A stretch of 52,080 nucleotides of DNA from the NCBI GenBank assembly GCA_002421965.1, contig DISN01000020.1, positions 677 to 52,756 on the forward strand, read 5' to 3'. Position 1 is the first letter of the stretch. Every line of letters starts with the position of its first letter. The notes beneath the pieces are model-generated. The model did no database searches. It was given only the letters and a program-made list of their open reading frames with translations, and was not told where the DNA came from. Position numbers and translations under genes: made by a program. This document shows, one piece after another, positions 1-8,092 of the stretch. This stretch comes from Candidatus Saccharibacteria bacterium UBA6209. Lineage in GTDB: Bacteria; Patescibacteriota; Saccharimonadia; Saccharimonadales; Saccharimonadaceae.

Positions 1-188
1 GGACAGCAACTGGGCTAAAGCGGCACACTGATTATTCTATCAGATAGTAGAATGTTATTCAATAACAACATAAATATAGTGTGATATTTCTATTGCAGGA
101 TGGGATTTTTGATCAAATAGGCACTGACGATCTTGATATGTCTTTTGTAACTTACTCTGCGCAACTTGCTTATGTATGAGTGATTTTG

Positions 189-194
189 TATGAT
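189..194 (+). promoter_or_regulatory. Promoter of the pilin gene, predicted leaderless
   Basis: TATGAT at 189-194 lies 17 bp downstream of TTGCTT (166-171). The ATG at 201 begins 6 nt after the -10 box, so the transcript should start at or next to the start codon. This decides the start against the in-frame GTG at 180. Confidence 0.65.
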
Positions 195-200
195 GTTTGT

Positions 201-515
201 ATGGTTATGTTTAACCCCCAGCATCGTGGTAGCGGGTTTACTTTGGTGGAAATAATGATCGTCATTGCTGTCGTGGCAACTTTGGCCACTATTGGAGTCG
301 TGTCTTATTTTGGAATTAAAAAATCAGCAGCAATGTCAGCGCTCATAGACAATACCAAAAAGGCCAGCACTGCCGTAGAGGTGACTAAAACATCCCACCC
401 CGCAGAACTAGCAGAGATAGTTGATGGTAGCACTGTCACAAGGATTTCCAATAAGTTTGAGGCTAGTCCACAGGTCATTACAAAGATATTCCTCAAAGAG
501 CCTGGTCGCTGTTAG
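201..515 (+). CDS. Type IV pilin-like protein (prepilin)
   Basis: A small prepilin of 104 residues when started at ATG 201. It carries a class III signal: a short leader ending in Gly, then the FTLVE motif (Phe+1, Glu+5), followed by about 20 hydrophobic residues forming the N-terminal pilin helix. Prepilin peptidase should cut at Gly-Phe and the protein should assemble into a type IV pilus or related pseudopilus. The C-terminal part of about 65 residues is short for a major pilin, which suggests a minor pilin or pseudopilin. An in-frame GTG at 180 would add seven residues, but the promoter spacing favours 201. No other pilus gene lies in the window. Confidence 0.8.
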   Translation: MVMFNPQHRGSGFTLVEIMIVIAVVATLATIGVVSYFGIKKSAAMSALIDNTKKASTAVEVTKTSHPAELAEIVDGSTVTRISNKFEASPQVITKIFLKEPGRC

Positions 516-573
516 TTTTGATATATTGACTAGAGATATTTTACTTGTCCAGAAGTAATAACCACTGACTAGA

Positions 574-1251
574 CTACATAATTATCTTGCGTGGTTGCTT
601 TGGCGTACGCTGAACTCTGCCGGTTTTTGGTGCAGCCGGAGTTGATAGTGGTACTAGCATACGAGCTGCCTTTTCTCTGAGTGATGCCGCCAGTTCTAGC
701 TGACCGATCTTCTCGTAGGCCTCGGCTAGGACGGTCAGGGTTTGAGGTATAGGTTCAAGTTCAACTGCCTTTTCTAGGGCGTCTATCATTTTCTTGGAGT
801 TGTCTAATTTTTCTTGAGTCTTTGCATAGGCAATATACCTAGCAGCCAGGTCGCCCTCAAGCTCTATCGCCTGCTCGAATGCAAGTGCGGCCTTGTCATA
901 GTCGCCAGTTTCAAAGTAGATTAAGCCGACGTTATGGAGGCTAGAGGCACTAGGCTCGATACTCTGAGCGATTTCGAAGCACTCGATTGCGTCTTTGTAG
1001 GCGCGTTGCTTGGCATAGAGAATACCTAAGCGATTATAGGCCGTGGCGTTTTTCTGGTCGACCCTAAGAATAGTCAGGAGGGCTTTTTCTGCACGCAAGT
1101 ACTTATTATCTCGAAGTGACTCCTGGGCAATACCCCAGAGCTGATCAAGCTTCTCTGAGATTTTAACCGGCAAATCACCGGTACCATCAACTGATGGCCT
1201 GTAGAATAGCAGCCATACGGCGACTGCGGCGATAAGGAGAATTCCTGTCAT
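574..1251 (-). CDS. Membrane-anchored TPR-repeat protein
   Basis: 225 residues. The first 18 residues (ILLIAAVAVWLLF core) form one N-terminal transmembrane helix or uncleaved signal anchor. The rest holds about four tetratricopeptide repeats (roughly residues 38-190) with typical A-x-x-x-Y/F and G-x-x-Y-x-x-A-x-x-x-F/Y-E-x-A spacing, for example around 'GDYDKAALAFEQAIEL'. The C-terminal 25 residues are basic and probably disordered. TPRs mediate protein-protein contacts; the partner is unknown. The gene follows the delta'-like gene on the same strand and has its own extended -10 box upstream of its start. Confidence 0.75.
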   Translation of the reverse strand: MTGILLIAAVAVWLLFYRPSVDGTGDLPVKISEKLDQLWGIAQESLRDNKYLRAEKALLTILRVDQKNATAYNRLGILYAKQRAYKDAIECFEIAQSIEPSASSLHNVGLIYFETGDYDKAALAFEQAIELEGDLAARYIAYAKTQEKLDNSKKMIDALEKAVELEPIPQTLTVLAEAYEKIGQLELAASLREKAARMLVPLSTPAAPKTGRVQRTPKQPRKIIM

Positions 1252-1261
1252 ATCTCTAGTT

Positions 1262-1270
1262 ATTATACCA
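1262..1270 (-). promoter_or_regulatory. Extended -10 promoter of the TPR gene
   Basis: On the minus strand TGGTATAAT (1270-1262) ends 10 nt before the ATG at 1251, predicting a leader of only a few nucleotides. Confidence 0.5.
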
Positions 1271-1274
1271 CGAC

Positions 1275-2102
1275 CTAGCCAATGAGGGCTAGAAGTGCGA
1301 TCTTGGTGTTTGCGTTACCATTTATTAGTTTCTGCGTATACTGGATTTTATCAATCATGCCACTAAGCCTGTCATTAACCGCGTTGTTTTTTAATTGAAA
1401 ATGGATGATAGTAGCAATGGTATCTAGAAGCTTGAGCGCCAGGGTGCGGTCTGATGTGTAATTATTTATTGCAACAAGCTGCTTGTATTTGTCCGACCCA
1501 AGCATGGTTTTGGCGTCTACGACAAGCGACTGATTTCTCTCTAATATCTTGGGCTGGGTTGCCAAGCGTTTAATAAGCAGCGGTCTACCGGCAGCAAGAA
1601 ATAGTATCTGTTGGCGAGACCTCGCATCAACTTTAAGCGAGTCAAGCAGAGCGGCATCTTGCTGTTCGCTTGTACGGTGAAGATTGAGCATCTGACAGCG
1701 CGATGTAATGGTGGGTAGTATGGGCTCGGCGCGCTCTTTTAGCAAAATAAAATGAAGATTTGCATTTGGCTCTTCTAGTGATTTCAGGAGCGCGTTTTGT
1801 GCCTCTACTCGCATGCTAGCGGCGGGCTCAATTATAATTATGCGTCGATTTTTTGAAAAAGTAATAGTCCTAGAGAGAGCTTGGCGAACTTGGTCAGTGC
1901 TGATATATTTTTTGTCCTCCTGTGGCTGTATCCAGGTGACTTCATCGGTTTTACGTGCAGTCAAAGTATCAATTACCTGCCGAGCATCTAATCCCTCCTC
2001 GGTATTGATGATTAAAGATTGAGGAAGGTCGTCAATTAGTATTGCAATTGAGGCTGAATCTTGAGCGGCAATAAGCGAGCTAGAACTCATAGCCGATCTC
2101 AC
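1275..2102 (-). CDS. holB: DNA polymerase III delta'-like clamp-loader subunit, degenerate
   Basis: 275 residues resembling the AAA+ core of delta'/gamma. The core 'NRRIIIIEPAASMRVEAQNALLKSLEEP' (described here by its halves, AQNALLKSLEEP being the conserved part) and 'ILPTITSRCQ' match the Walker B/sensor-1 region and the SRC motif. The N-terminal part lacks any GxxGxGK P-loop and the zinc module, so the protein is unlikely to bind ATP; delta' need not hydrolyse ATP in the clamp loader. It overlaps the start of its upstream neighbour by about 23 bp (or 11 bp if it begins at the second Met, 2090), which suggests translational coupling. A divergent paralogue with another role cannot be excluded. 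Confidence 0.65.
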   Translation of the reverse strand: MRSAMSSSSLIAAQDSASIAILIDDLPQSLIINTEEGLDARQVIDTLTARKTDEVTWIQPQEDKKYISTDQVRQALSRTITFSKNRRIIIIEPAASMRVEAQNALLKSLEEPNANLHFILLKERAEPILPTITSRCQMLNLHRTSEQQDAALLDSLKVDARSRQQILFLAAGRPLLIKRLATQPKILERNQSLVVDAKTMLGSDKYKQLVAINNYTSDRTLALKLLDTIATIIHFQLKNNAVNDRLSGMIDKIQYTQKLINGNANTKIALLALIG

Positions 2103-3231
2103 TCGCCTTGTCTACAAACAAATCGGGCACTTGAGCCGTAAATGTCTTGTTTTCACCCGAAGGCAACAAAATCGTCAGACTATAGGCGTGCAACATAAGC
2201 CTGTGGGCTGGTTTGCCATAAACCACATCACCAACAATTGGCGTACCAATGTAGGACATGTGCACGCGTAGCTGGTGCGTCCTGCCAGTGGTAGGCTTTA
2301 GCTCGACCAGGCTAATCTTGCCGTTAGTTGCTAGCTGCTTGTAGATGGTGCGAGCCGACTTGCCCTTAGCGTCGACCCTAAAGGTACTCGGCTTTGATGG
2401 ATTGCGGCCAATCGGTAGGTCAATTGCGGCTTCGGGTAGTTTTGGCACACCGCCAACGAATGCGAGATAGGTTTTAGTGGTTTTTCTATTGGCAAACTGG
2501 TACTGTAGGTGCTTCAGGGACTTGGCATTTCGAGCGATTATTAGCACGCCAGAGGTATCACGGTCTAGGCGATGAACTATACCCTGTCGCTCGCCCCTGA
2601 GCTCATCGTCAACAAAGGCGGCAGCATAATCGGCAACTGTCTGCTCTTCGTTAATTCCGCCCTTGGCGTGAGTTAACATTCCAGAAGGCTTATTTATGAC
2701 CACGACATTTTCGTCTTGGTATAAAATCGTCACGTCATGAACTTCTTGAGACTTCTCTGGAAAATTAATCTCAATACGCGCAGTTTCATCAACCTCTAAC
2801 CCGGGCGACGTTATGACTTGACCGTCAACAGTAATACATCCAGCTTTGATGTATTTTTGCCACTGACTGCGTGTAATGTCGTCGGTTGACTGGTCTAGCA
2901 GCAGCATGTCTAGTCTTTTTTTGCCAGACTGCAGCTCTGCTAGAAGTAGAAATTTGCCAAAGAAAGGTGCTAGTTTGGTAGAGGCATCTGGTGGATTTGT
3001 CAGTATATTTATACCTACCGTTAAGTCCAGCCAAAGCCCGTCAGTAGAGTCCTCATCGATATCAGATCCAAAAACCACGCCGTAACGCTTCTTGTTATAG
3101 ATAAATGAGGCGCTAGACACCGCTTCGCCATGAACAGTCACAAGAGACCTAAGCTCTTTTGGTGAAGTATTGTCGCTGGCTATGTCATAAAGCCTTAGGG
3201 CCTTAACGATAAGTTTACTGGTTAGCTTCAT
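2080..3231 (-). CDS. RluD-family 23S rRNA pseudouridine synthase with N-terminal extension
   Basis: 383 residues, longer than typical RluD (about 320). The C-terminal two thirds carry the RluA/RluD catalytic fold: catalytic Asp in 'GIVHRLDRDTSGVLI' and the later 'TTGRTHQLRVHM' motif. An S4 RNA-binding domain precedes it (KRLDMLLL...SRSQ-like...AGCITVDGQVI, roughly residues 103-145). The first 100 residues match nothing I recognise; they contain 'YNKKRYGVVFGSDIDED' and may be an added small domain. It should isomerise uridines in the large-subunit rRNA. It abuts trpS (the stop and start codons share 1 base) and overlaps the delta'-like gene. Confidence 0.85.
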   Translation of the reverse strand: MKLTSKLIVKALRLYDIASDNTSPKELRSLVTVHGEAVSSASFIYNKKRYGVVFGSDIDEDSTDGLWLDLTVGINILTNPPDASTKLAPFFGKFLLLAELQSGKKRLDMLLLDQSTDDITRSQWQKYIKAGCITVDGQVITSPGLEVDETARIEINFPEKSQEVHDVTILYQDENVVVINKPSGMLTHAKGGINEEQTVADYAAAFVDDELRGERQGIVHRLDRDTSGVLIIARNAKSLKHLQYQFANRKTTKTYLAFVGGVPKLPEAAIDLPIGRNPSKPSTFRVDAKGKSARTIYKQLATNGKISLVELKPTTGRTHQLRVHMSYIGTPIVGDVVYGKPAHRLMLHAYSLTILLPSGENKTFTAQVPDLFVDKASEIGYEF

Positions 3232-4262
3232 TAGTTCCTCGGTCTCAATCCAACAGCCTGCTGTGCTCGCAGTAATGTCTGGTTGGCTATAGTCGACATT
3301 TCGCGCTCTGAATTAGCCAACACACCAAGTAGCTTATCGTCGGAAATTTCATCGTAACGACTCCTAAAGTTAGCCAGAAAATCAGAAACCGATTGGGCTA
3401 CGGCTTGCTTTAAAGGGCCATACTGTGTTTGGCCGGTCCACTGAGCGTTAACAGCCTCCTGATCTAGTCCAGAGGTTAGCGACAGTAACTGAAGCAGATT
3501 GGTGACGCCAGGCTGACTTTCCCAATCGAAATTAACGGCTCCAACGCTATCTGTAGTCGCAGACATGATCTTTTTGTAGGCCTGCTCGGGGGTGTCGCTA
3601 AGGTTAATTTTAGACTTTTGGTCGTCAGAACTCTTGCTCATTTTTTTGGTTGGGTCAGTAAGGCTTCGAATCCGTAGGCCTGATTGGCGGTTGATAAACT
3701 CCGTTTGCTTTGATGTGGCTTCGGGGATAACAAATACTTCGCCGAACTTATTATTGAATCGTTCAGCGATGTCGCGGGTGATCTCTAGATGCTGGAACTG
3801 GTCTTCGCCGACCGGAACATACTTTGCATTGTAGAGCAAAATGTCCGCCGCCATCAACACCGGGTAATTCATCAGGCCCATTGTCACACTGGTGCTGTGC
3901 TCACTAGACTTGTCCTTAAACTGAGTCATGCGAGACATTTCGCCAACATAAGTGAAGCAATCAAGGATCCAGGTTAGTTCAGAATGAGCCGGTATGTAGC
4001 TTTGGCGGTAGATGAAGGTATTTGGGTCATCGACATTAAGACCGGCAGTAATGAAGTACTTCAGATTGTGTAAAGTATTAGCAAAAAGCGTGTCGTGATT
4101 TATTGGAGTAGTGAAGCTGTGCAGATCAGGAACAAACATATTTATTTGATATTGACCAGCGTATTTTCGCTGCATTTCGACCATGGGCAAAAAAGCACCA
4201 AGGTAATTACCAAGTGTCGGTTCTTCGTTCGATCGAATACCAGTGAGAATAACGTCTTTCAT
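3231..4262 (-). CDS. trpS: Tryptophanyl-tRNA synthetase
   Basis: 343 residues from ATG 4262. Class I synthetase: the HIGH-equivalent motif is in 'EPTLGNYLGAF' near residue 10, and 'KKMSKSS' near residue 205 is the KMSKS loop. It charges tRNA-Trp with tryptophan using ATP. Two in-frame upstream Met codons (4271 and 4286) exist, but a strong extended -10 box lies at 4270-4278, 7 nt before 4262, so those codons would overlap or precede the promoter. The gene starts right after the terminator of the ribosomal operon and is transcribed into the pseudouridine synthase gene. Confidence 0.93.
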   Translation of the reverse strand: MKDVILTGIRSNEEPTLGNYLGAFLPMVEMQRKYAGQYQINMFVPDLHSFTTPINHDTLFANTLHNLKYFITAGLNVDDPNTFIYRQSYIPAHSELTWILDCFTYVGEMSRMTQFKDKSSEHSTSVTMGLMNYPVLMAADILLYNAKYVPVGEDQFQHLEITRDIAERFNNKFGEVFVIPEATSKQTEFINRQSGLRIRSLTDPTKKMSKSSDDQKSKINLSDTPEQAYKKIMSATTDSVGAVNFDWESQPGVTNLLQLLSLTSGLDQEAVNAQWTGQTQYGPLKQAVAQSVSDFLANFRSRYDEISDDKLLGVLANSEREMSTIANQTLLRAQQAVGLRPRN

Positions 4263-4269
4263 CTTTACC

Positions 4270-4278
4270 ATTATAACA
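4270..4278 (-). promoter_or_regulatory. Extended -10 promoter of trpS, predicted leaderless
   Basis: TGTTATAAT on the minus strand (4278-4270) sits 7 nt before ATG 4262. It lies immediately beyond the rpsI terminator; the terminator T-tract and the promoter almost overlap. Confidence 0.65.
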
Positions 4279-4284
4279 GATACC

Positions 4285-4312
4285 AAAACACCCCGCCAGG
4301 AGCGAGGTGTTT
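4285..4312 (-). terminator. Intrinsic terminator of the infA-rpsI operon
   Basis: On the minus strand AAACACC (4312-4306) pairs with GGTGTTT (4292-4286), followed by TTTTGG, 17 bp after the rpsI stop codon. Confidence 0.75.
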
Positions 4313-4328
4313 GATGGCTTGTGCGAGA

Positions 4329-4727
4329 TTAACGCTTTGAGAACTGCTCTTTCTTTCGAGCAGAACGTAGACCGTATTTCTTGCGTTCTTTCTCGCGTGG
4401 ATCGCGCTTTAGGAGATCCGCTTTGCGAAGAACTGGTCGTAGGTCTGCGTGAGCCACAACTAGAGCCTTGGCGATACCAAGTTTGATTGCATCTACTTGA
4501 CCGCTTAGACCTCCGCCCTTAACAAGCACAGTAACATCGTAGTCTTTTTGCTTGCTAACCGCTGCTAGCGGGTCAGTAATTTCTGCTACAAGCGTCTTGT
4601 TGTTGTCGAGGTAGTCGCTGGCGGATTTGCCATTGATAGTTACCTGACCCTTGCCCGGAATTAGGCGAACACTTGCAGAGGCGCTCTTGCGTCGACCTAG
4701 GCCGTAAAAATATTCGGTTTTAGCCAT
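4329..4727 (-). CDS. rpsI: Ribosomal protein uS9
   Basis: 132 residues with the full uS9 pattern: N-terminal 'GLGRRKSASASVRL', central 'KGGGLSGQVDAIKLGIAKAL', and the basic C-terminal tail ending KKEQFSKR that reaches into the 30S P site. It follows rplM with a 1-bp gap, the conserved rplM-rpsI pair, and is the last gene of its operon before a clear terminator. Confidence 0.97.
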   Translation of the reverse strand: MAKTEYFYGLGRRKSASASVRLIPGKGQVTINGKSASDYLDNNKTLVAEITDPLAAVSKQKDYDVTVLVKGGGLSGQVDAIKLGIAKALVVAHADLRPVLRKADLLKRDPREKERKKYGLRSARKKEQFSKR

Positions 4728-4728
4728 A

Positions 4729-5160
4729 TTACTTTACCTCTACTTTCTCTGGAGTTTGTGCAGTATGAGAGTGCTCGCTGCCAGCAAAAATACGAAGTCG
4801 CTTTAGGCGCTCTGCCTGTAGCTTGTTCTTTGGTAGCATACCCTTAACTGCCTCTTCGATGATTCGCTCGGGGAACTTCTCGCGAACTTCCTTAAGGCTT
4901 GCATCTTTGATACCACCCGGGAAACCACTGTGGTGGTAATAAATCTTGCCAGTCTCTTTGTCACCAGTCACAACTAGGTTCGCGGCGTTGATAACAACAA
5001 CGTAGTCGCCACCGTCCATGTGAGGTGTGTAGGTTGGCTTGTACTTGCCAGTTAGGTGTGTGGCGATCATTGTCGACAGACGACCTAGTGGCAGCTCGGA
5101 TGCGTCAAATAGCACCCATCGCCTAGAGATTTCAGATGGCTTTTGTGAATAAGTCTTCAT
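4729..5160 (-). CDS. rplM: Ribosomal protein uL13
   Basis: 143 residues. Typical uL13 features: 'RRWVLFDASELPLGRLST' near the N-terminus, 'GDYVVVINAANLVVTGDK', and 'KGMLPKNKL' near the C-terminus. A longer frame reaches back to 5271 inside rplQ, but family length and the 1-bp gap to rplQ (ends 5162) place the start at ATG 5160. It is an early-assembling large-subunit protein. Confidence 0.97.
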   Translation of the reverse strand: MKTYSQKPSEISRRWVLFDASELPLGRLSTMIATHLTGKYKPTYTPHMDGGDYVVVINAANLVVTGDKETGKIYYHHSGFPGGIKDASLKEVREKFPERIIEEAVKGMLPKNKLQAERLKRLRIFAGSEHSHTAQTPEKVEVK

Positions 5161-5161
5161 C

Positions 5162-5548
5162 TTATTTCTCCTCCTTAGGCGCAGGCTTAAGCTCGTCCAC
5201 GAACTCAATGATTGCCATCTGAGCACCGTCACCAACTCGTAGGCGCGTGCGCTCAACCCTAACGTGACCACTTGTTCGGCCGGTTAGCTGTGGAGCAATC
5301 TCATCAACTAGCTTAAATGCAGCTGCTCGGGTGTTTAGACTAGCAATAACTTGTCGTCGGTTAGCCAGGTCACCCTTCTTCGCCTTGGTAATTACTTTTT
5401 CTATGTAGCGCTTTAGCTCTTTTGCTTTTGGTAGAGTGGTCTCAATTCGACCATGCTCAACCAAGCTAGTAGCTAGGCCCTTTATAAGCGCACGACGCTG
5501 GTCACGTTCGCGACCGAGCTTGCGCCCTTGATATCCGTGTCTATGCAT
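5162..5548 (-). CDS. rplQ: Ribosomal protein bL17
   Basis: 128 residues. It starts with the diagnostic 'MHRHGYQGRKLGRERDQRRALIKGL' region (quoted here only as its MHRHGYQGRKLGR part) and includes 'LVEHGRIETTLPKAKELKRYIEK'-type helices. The C-terminal tail is short and acidic-basic (PAPKEEK). It lies next to rpoA, the normal order in bacterial alpha operons, with a 1-bp gap. Confidence 0.96.
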   Translation of the reverse strand: MHRHGYQGRKLGRERDQRRALIKGLATSLVEHGRIETTLPKAKELKRYIEKVITKAKKGDLANRRQVIASLNTRAAAFKLVDEIAPQLTGRTSGHVRVERTRLRVGDGAQMAIIEFVDELKPAPKEEK

Positions 5549-5549
5549 G

Positions 5550-6473
5550 TTAAAACTCCAACTCCGCTAGTTTGTCTTTGACTTCTTCGAATGCCTTAGA
5601 GCCAAAGCCTTTTAGCTCGCGAAGCTCCTGCTCAGTAAGTGTCACTAGGTCGTGAACTGTTCGAATGTCGTTATTTACTAGAGCATTTGCTGTCCTAGCT
5701 GTCAGACCCAGTTCATCGATTGATGTGCTTAGTTCGCCAGTGTCCTCGTCAGCACCAGTGCCAAGAGCTGCGGCGCTAACAACAGTTGTTGAGCCAGCTA
5801 GAGCGGTATACTGATTTACTAGGATTGCAGCGGCTTCTTCGAATGCCTCTTTTGGTGTGATCGTACCGTCAGTATCGACAGTTAGTGATAGCTTATCTAG
5901 GTTGGTTTCTTGACCAACACGAGTACCATCCACCTTAAATCGTACACGTAGTACTGGTGAAAATACTGCATCTAGGGCGATCATGTCGCTGTGAAGTCGA
6001 TCTGTGCTTGACTCTTCGATTGTTCGGTAGCCTCGGCCTGATTCGACAACGATGTCAAATATAACTGAGGTCTTTGGGTCATCGATAGTTGCAATCACGT
6101 GGTCCGGGTTAACGATTTCTACGTCTGCTGAAACCTTAATATCAGCAGCGGTGATCTCGCCAGCGCCCTTTTTCTCTAGTCGAAGCTCAACTGGCTCATC
6201 GGTGTGAACACGTAGACGAACACCCTTGAGGTTAAGCATAATTTCGACTACGTCCTCTTTGATGCCAGGAACAGTCGTGAACTCATGAGAAACACCCTGA
6301 ATCCTAAAGGCTACGATTGCACCACCTTCGACGCTAGAGAGTAGAACTCGTCGCAGGCTGTTGCCTAGGGTATTTCCATAGCCCTGATGTAGAGGCTCGA
6401 TCAAGAAGGTAGCACTGTTTGCTGAGTGTTCTTCGACGCTAGCTAGTGCTGGATTGTAAATTGCTTTTGCCAT
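5550..6473 (-). CDS. rpoA: RNA polymerase alpha subunit
   Basis: 307 residues. The N-terminal assembly domain (about 1-225) includes 'GYGNTLGNSLRRVLLSS', the dimerisation helix region, and 'GRGYR'. The C-terminal domain (about 245-307) keeps the HhH-type 'GLTARTANALVNNDIRTVHDL' and 'ELRELKGFGSKAFEEVKDKL' regions that bind UP elements and activators. It is thus a complete alpha with a functional-looking CTD despite the reduced genome. It sits between rpsD and rplQ, as in most bacteria. Confidence 0.97.
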   Translation of the reverse strand: MAKAIYNPALASVEEHSANSATFLIEPLHQGYGNTLGNSLRRVLLSSVEGGAIVAFRIQGVSHEFTTVPGIKEDVVEIMLNLKGVRLRVHTDEPVELRLEKKGAGEITAADIKVSADVEIVNPDHVIATIDDPKTSVIFDIVVESGRGYRTIEESSTDRLHSDMIALDAVFSPVLRVRFKVDGTRVGQETNLDKLSLTVDTDGTITPKEAFEEAAAILVNQYTALAGSTTVVSAAALGTGADEDTGELSTSIDELGLTARTANALVNNDIRTVHDLVTLTEQELRELKGFGSKAFEEVKDKLAELEF

Positions 6474-6493
6474 AATTTTCTTCCCTGCCCTTC

Positions 6494-7114
6494 TTATCTT
6501 GAGTAATACTCAACGATTAATTGCTCATTGATATCTGCTTCTGCTTCTTCACGCTTTGGCTTGCCAGTGACTTCAATCTTTAGATTCTTGACGTCACTCT
6601 TGATCCAGCTAAGTGGAACTTGAACCGTATTAGCAACAACATTGTTAATGTTTACGAAGTAATCAGACTTGGTACTCTTTGGTCGAACAGTAATCACATC
6701 GCCCGCCTTTAGGCGAATTGACGGAATATCGACACGTCGTCCGTTTAGCATAAAGTGACCGTGGGTCACTAGCTGGCGTGCGCCACGACGGCTAACAGCA
6801 AAACCTGCGCGGTATACTGCATTGTCTAGGCGAAGCTCTAGTAGACGTAGCAGGTTCTCACCAGCTAGACCTTCCTTGGATCTTGTTGCTTCGTTCATTA
6901 GACGTGCGAATTGTTTCTCCATTAGGCCATAAAGTCGACGAACCTTCTGCTTTTCGCGTAGCTGAGTCGCATACAGACTCTGCTTGCCCTGTCGTGAGTT
7001 ACTGTGCTGACCAGGAATTCCTGACTTTCGAGCTAGTACCTTGTGGGCCTTTGGATGAAGAGCGTAACCTTCGCGGCGACTCTGCTTAACAATAGGTGTA
7101 GTATCTCGTGCCAT
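6494..7114 (-). CDS. rpsD: Ribosomal protein uS4
   Basis: 206 residues. It contains the S4 domain (about 95-160, 'LLRLLELRLDNAVYRAGFAVSRR...ARQLVTHGHFMLNGRRVDIPS' region, recognisable by RLDNAVYRAGFA and HGHFMLNGRRVDIPS). The N-terminal domain lacks the cysteine cluster of zinc-containing S4 forms. It binds the 16S rRNA 5' domain and is a likely autoregulator of this operon. Confidence 0.97.
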   Translation of the reverse strand: MARDTTPIVKQSRREGYALHPKAHKVLARKSGIPGQHSNSRQGKQSLYATQLREKQKVRRLYGLMEKQFARLMNEATRSKEGLAGENLLRLLELRLDNAVYRAGFAVSRRGARQLVTHGHFMLNGRRVDIPSIRLKAGDVITVRPKSTKSDYFVNINNVVANTVQVPLSWIKSDVKNLKIEVTGKPKREEAEADINEQLIVEYYSR

Positions 7115-7117
7115 GAC

Positions 7118-7510
7118 TTAAGCCCTCCTAGCCTTTCTCGGACGAACACCACCATGTGCTACACCCGTTACATCCTTGATGCTTTCAACTGAAATATCAA
7201 AGGCGCCAACGGCTCGAATAGCCGCGTCACGGCCGAGGCCGACGCCCTTAACGAACACATCTACAGCCTTTAGTCCATACTGAGATTTTGCAGATTCTGC
7301 TGCTTTTTCAGCGGCAATCTGTGATGCGTAAGCCGTGCCTTTTTTAGAGCCACGGAAACCACATGCACCAGCACTTGACGCAGTAAGGACGTTGCCCTTT
7401 TTGTCAGTAAAGGTGACGATAGTGTTATTAAATGTTGCTTGAATATGCAACTGACCAGCCGGAACTGATCGGCGTTGCTTTTTCTTGGTTGAAACTTTTG
7501 CTTCTGCCAT
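7118..7510 (-). CDS. rpsK: Ribosomal protein uS11
   Basis: 130 residues: 'GQLHIQATFNNTIVTFTDKKGN', 'SAGACGFRGSKKGTAYASQ' and the C-terminal 'GVAHGGVRPRKARRA' match uS11 throughout. It lies on the 30S platform near the mRNA exit. It is in the conserved rpsM-rpsK-rpsD-rpoA order, 3 bp from rpsD. Confidence 0.97.
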   Translation of the reverse strand: MAEAKVSTKKKQRRSVPAGQLHIQATFNNTIVTFTDKKGNVLTASSAGACGFRGSKKGTAYASQIAAEKAAESAKSQYGLKAVDVFVKGVGLGRDAAIRAVGAFDISVESIKDVTGVAHGGVRPRKARRA

Positions 7511-7524
7511 ATCAATTTCCTTTC

Positions 7525-7911
7525 TTAGGTCTTACTTGCTGCTTTAGGTTGTGCGCCGCCGACTGCTACTGCTCTACCCTTACGAGTTCGTGCGTTCGTT
7601 CGGGTACGTTGTCCTCGGGTCGGCAAACCTGATTTGTGTCGCAGACCGCGGTAGGCGTTAACGTCCTTTAAGCGCTTAATATTATTTGCTACCAAGCGCT
7701 GGAGATCACCTTCTACGGTATATTCTGCGTCAATAATGTCGCGAATCTTTTGTTCTTCAGCCTCGGTGAGATCTTTCACCCGAGTGGTCGGCTCAATCTT
7801 AGCCGCCGCAAGGATGGTCGAAGCGTGCTTCGGGCCAATACCATATATATAGGTAAGTCCGATTTGCACCTGCTTCTCTGCGGGTAATACTACCCCAGAA
7901 ATTCGAGCCAT
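7525..7911 (-). CDS. rpsM: Ribosomal protein uS13
   Basis: 128 residues. 'MARISGVVLPAEKQVQIGLTYIYGIG' start (MARISGVVLP), central 'RGLRHKSGLPTRGQRTRTNARTRKG' (RGLRHKSGLPTRGQRT) and a basic C-terminal tail that contacts P-site tRNA. It lies 2 bp downstream of rpmJ. Confidence 0.97.
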   Translation of the reverse strand: MARISGVVLPAEKQVQIGLTYIYGIGPKHASTILAAAKIEPTTRVKDLTEAEEQKIRDIIDAEYTVEGDLQRLVANNIKRLKDVNAYRGLRHKSGLPTRGQRTRTNARTRKGRAVAVGGAQPKAASKT

Positions 7912-7913
7912 GC

Positions 7914-8030
7914 TTAACCCTGCCTTTGCTTATTCTTAGGTTTTTTCTTATTGATGACACGTAGTCGGCCTTTTCGGCGTACTAGCTGGTCATCGGGACT
8001 GATTTTTTTAACACTTGCACGAACTTTCAT
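7914..8030 (-). CDS. rpmJ: Ribosomal protein bL36, zinc-free form
   Basis: 38 residues read directly on the minus strand: start MKVRASVKKISPDD, end KKPKNKQRQG. The family normally binds zinc through a Cys3-His cluster; here all those cysteines are replaced (for example, MCDKC becomes ISPDD), so it is the C-minus type. It is too short for routine ORF lists but sits in the canonical infA-rpmJ-rpsM position. A hairpin (TTGGG/CCCAA, 8051-8065) and a GGAG lie upstream of the start. Confidence 0.93.
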   Translation of the reverse strand: MKVRASVKKISPDDQLVRRKGRLRVINKKKPKNKQRQG

Positions 8031-8092
8031 AAGTGTGCCAAATCTCCCTCTTGGGCAAAACCCAATTAAATTTGATATTAAGCGATATATTA

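Noticed and set aside
66..179. Short open frame ending just before the pilin gene
   Set aside because: About 37 codons with no recognisable start or family. It overlaps the pilin promoter and is most likely chance; a frameshifted remnant cannot be shown.
5161..5271. 37-residue N-terminal extension of uL13
   Set aside because: It lies entirely inside rplQ in another frame and no uL13 has it; ATG 5160 is the normal start.
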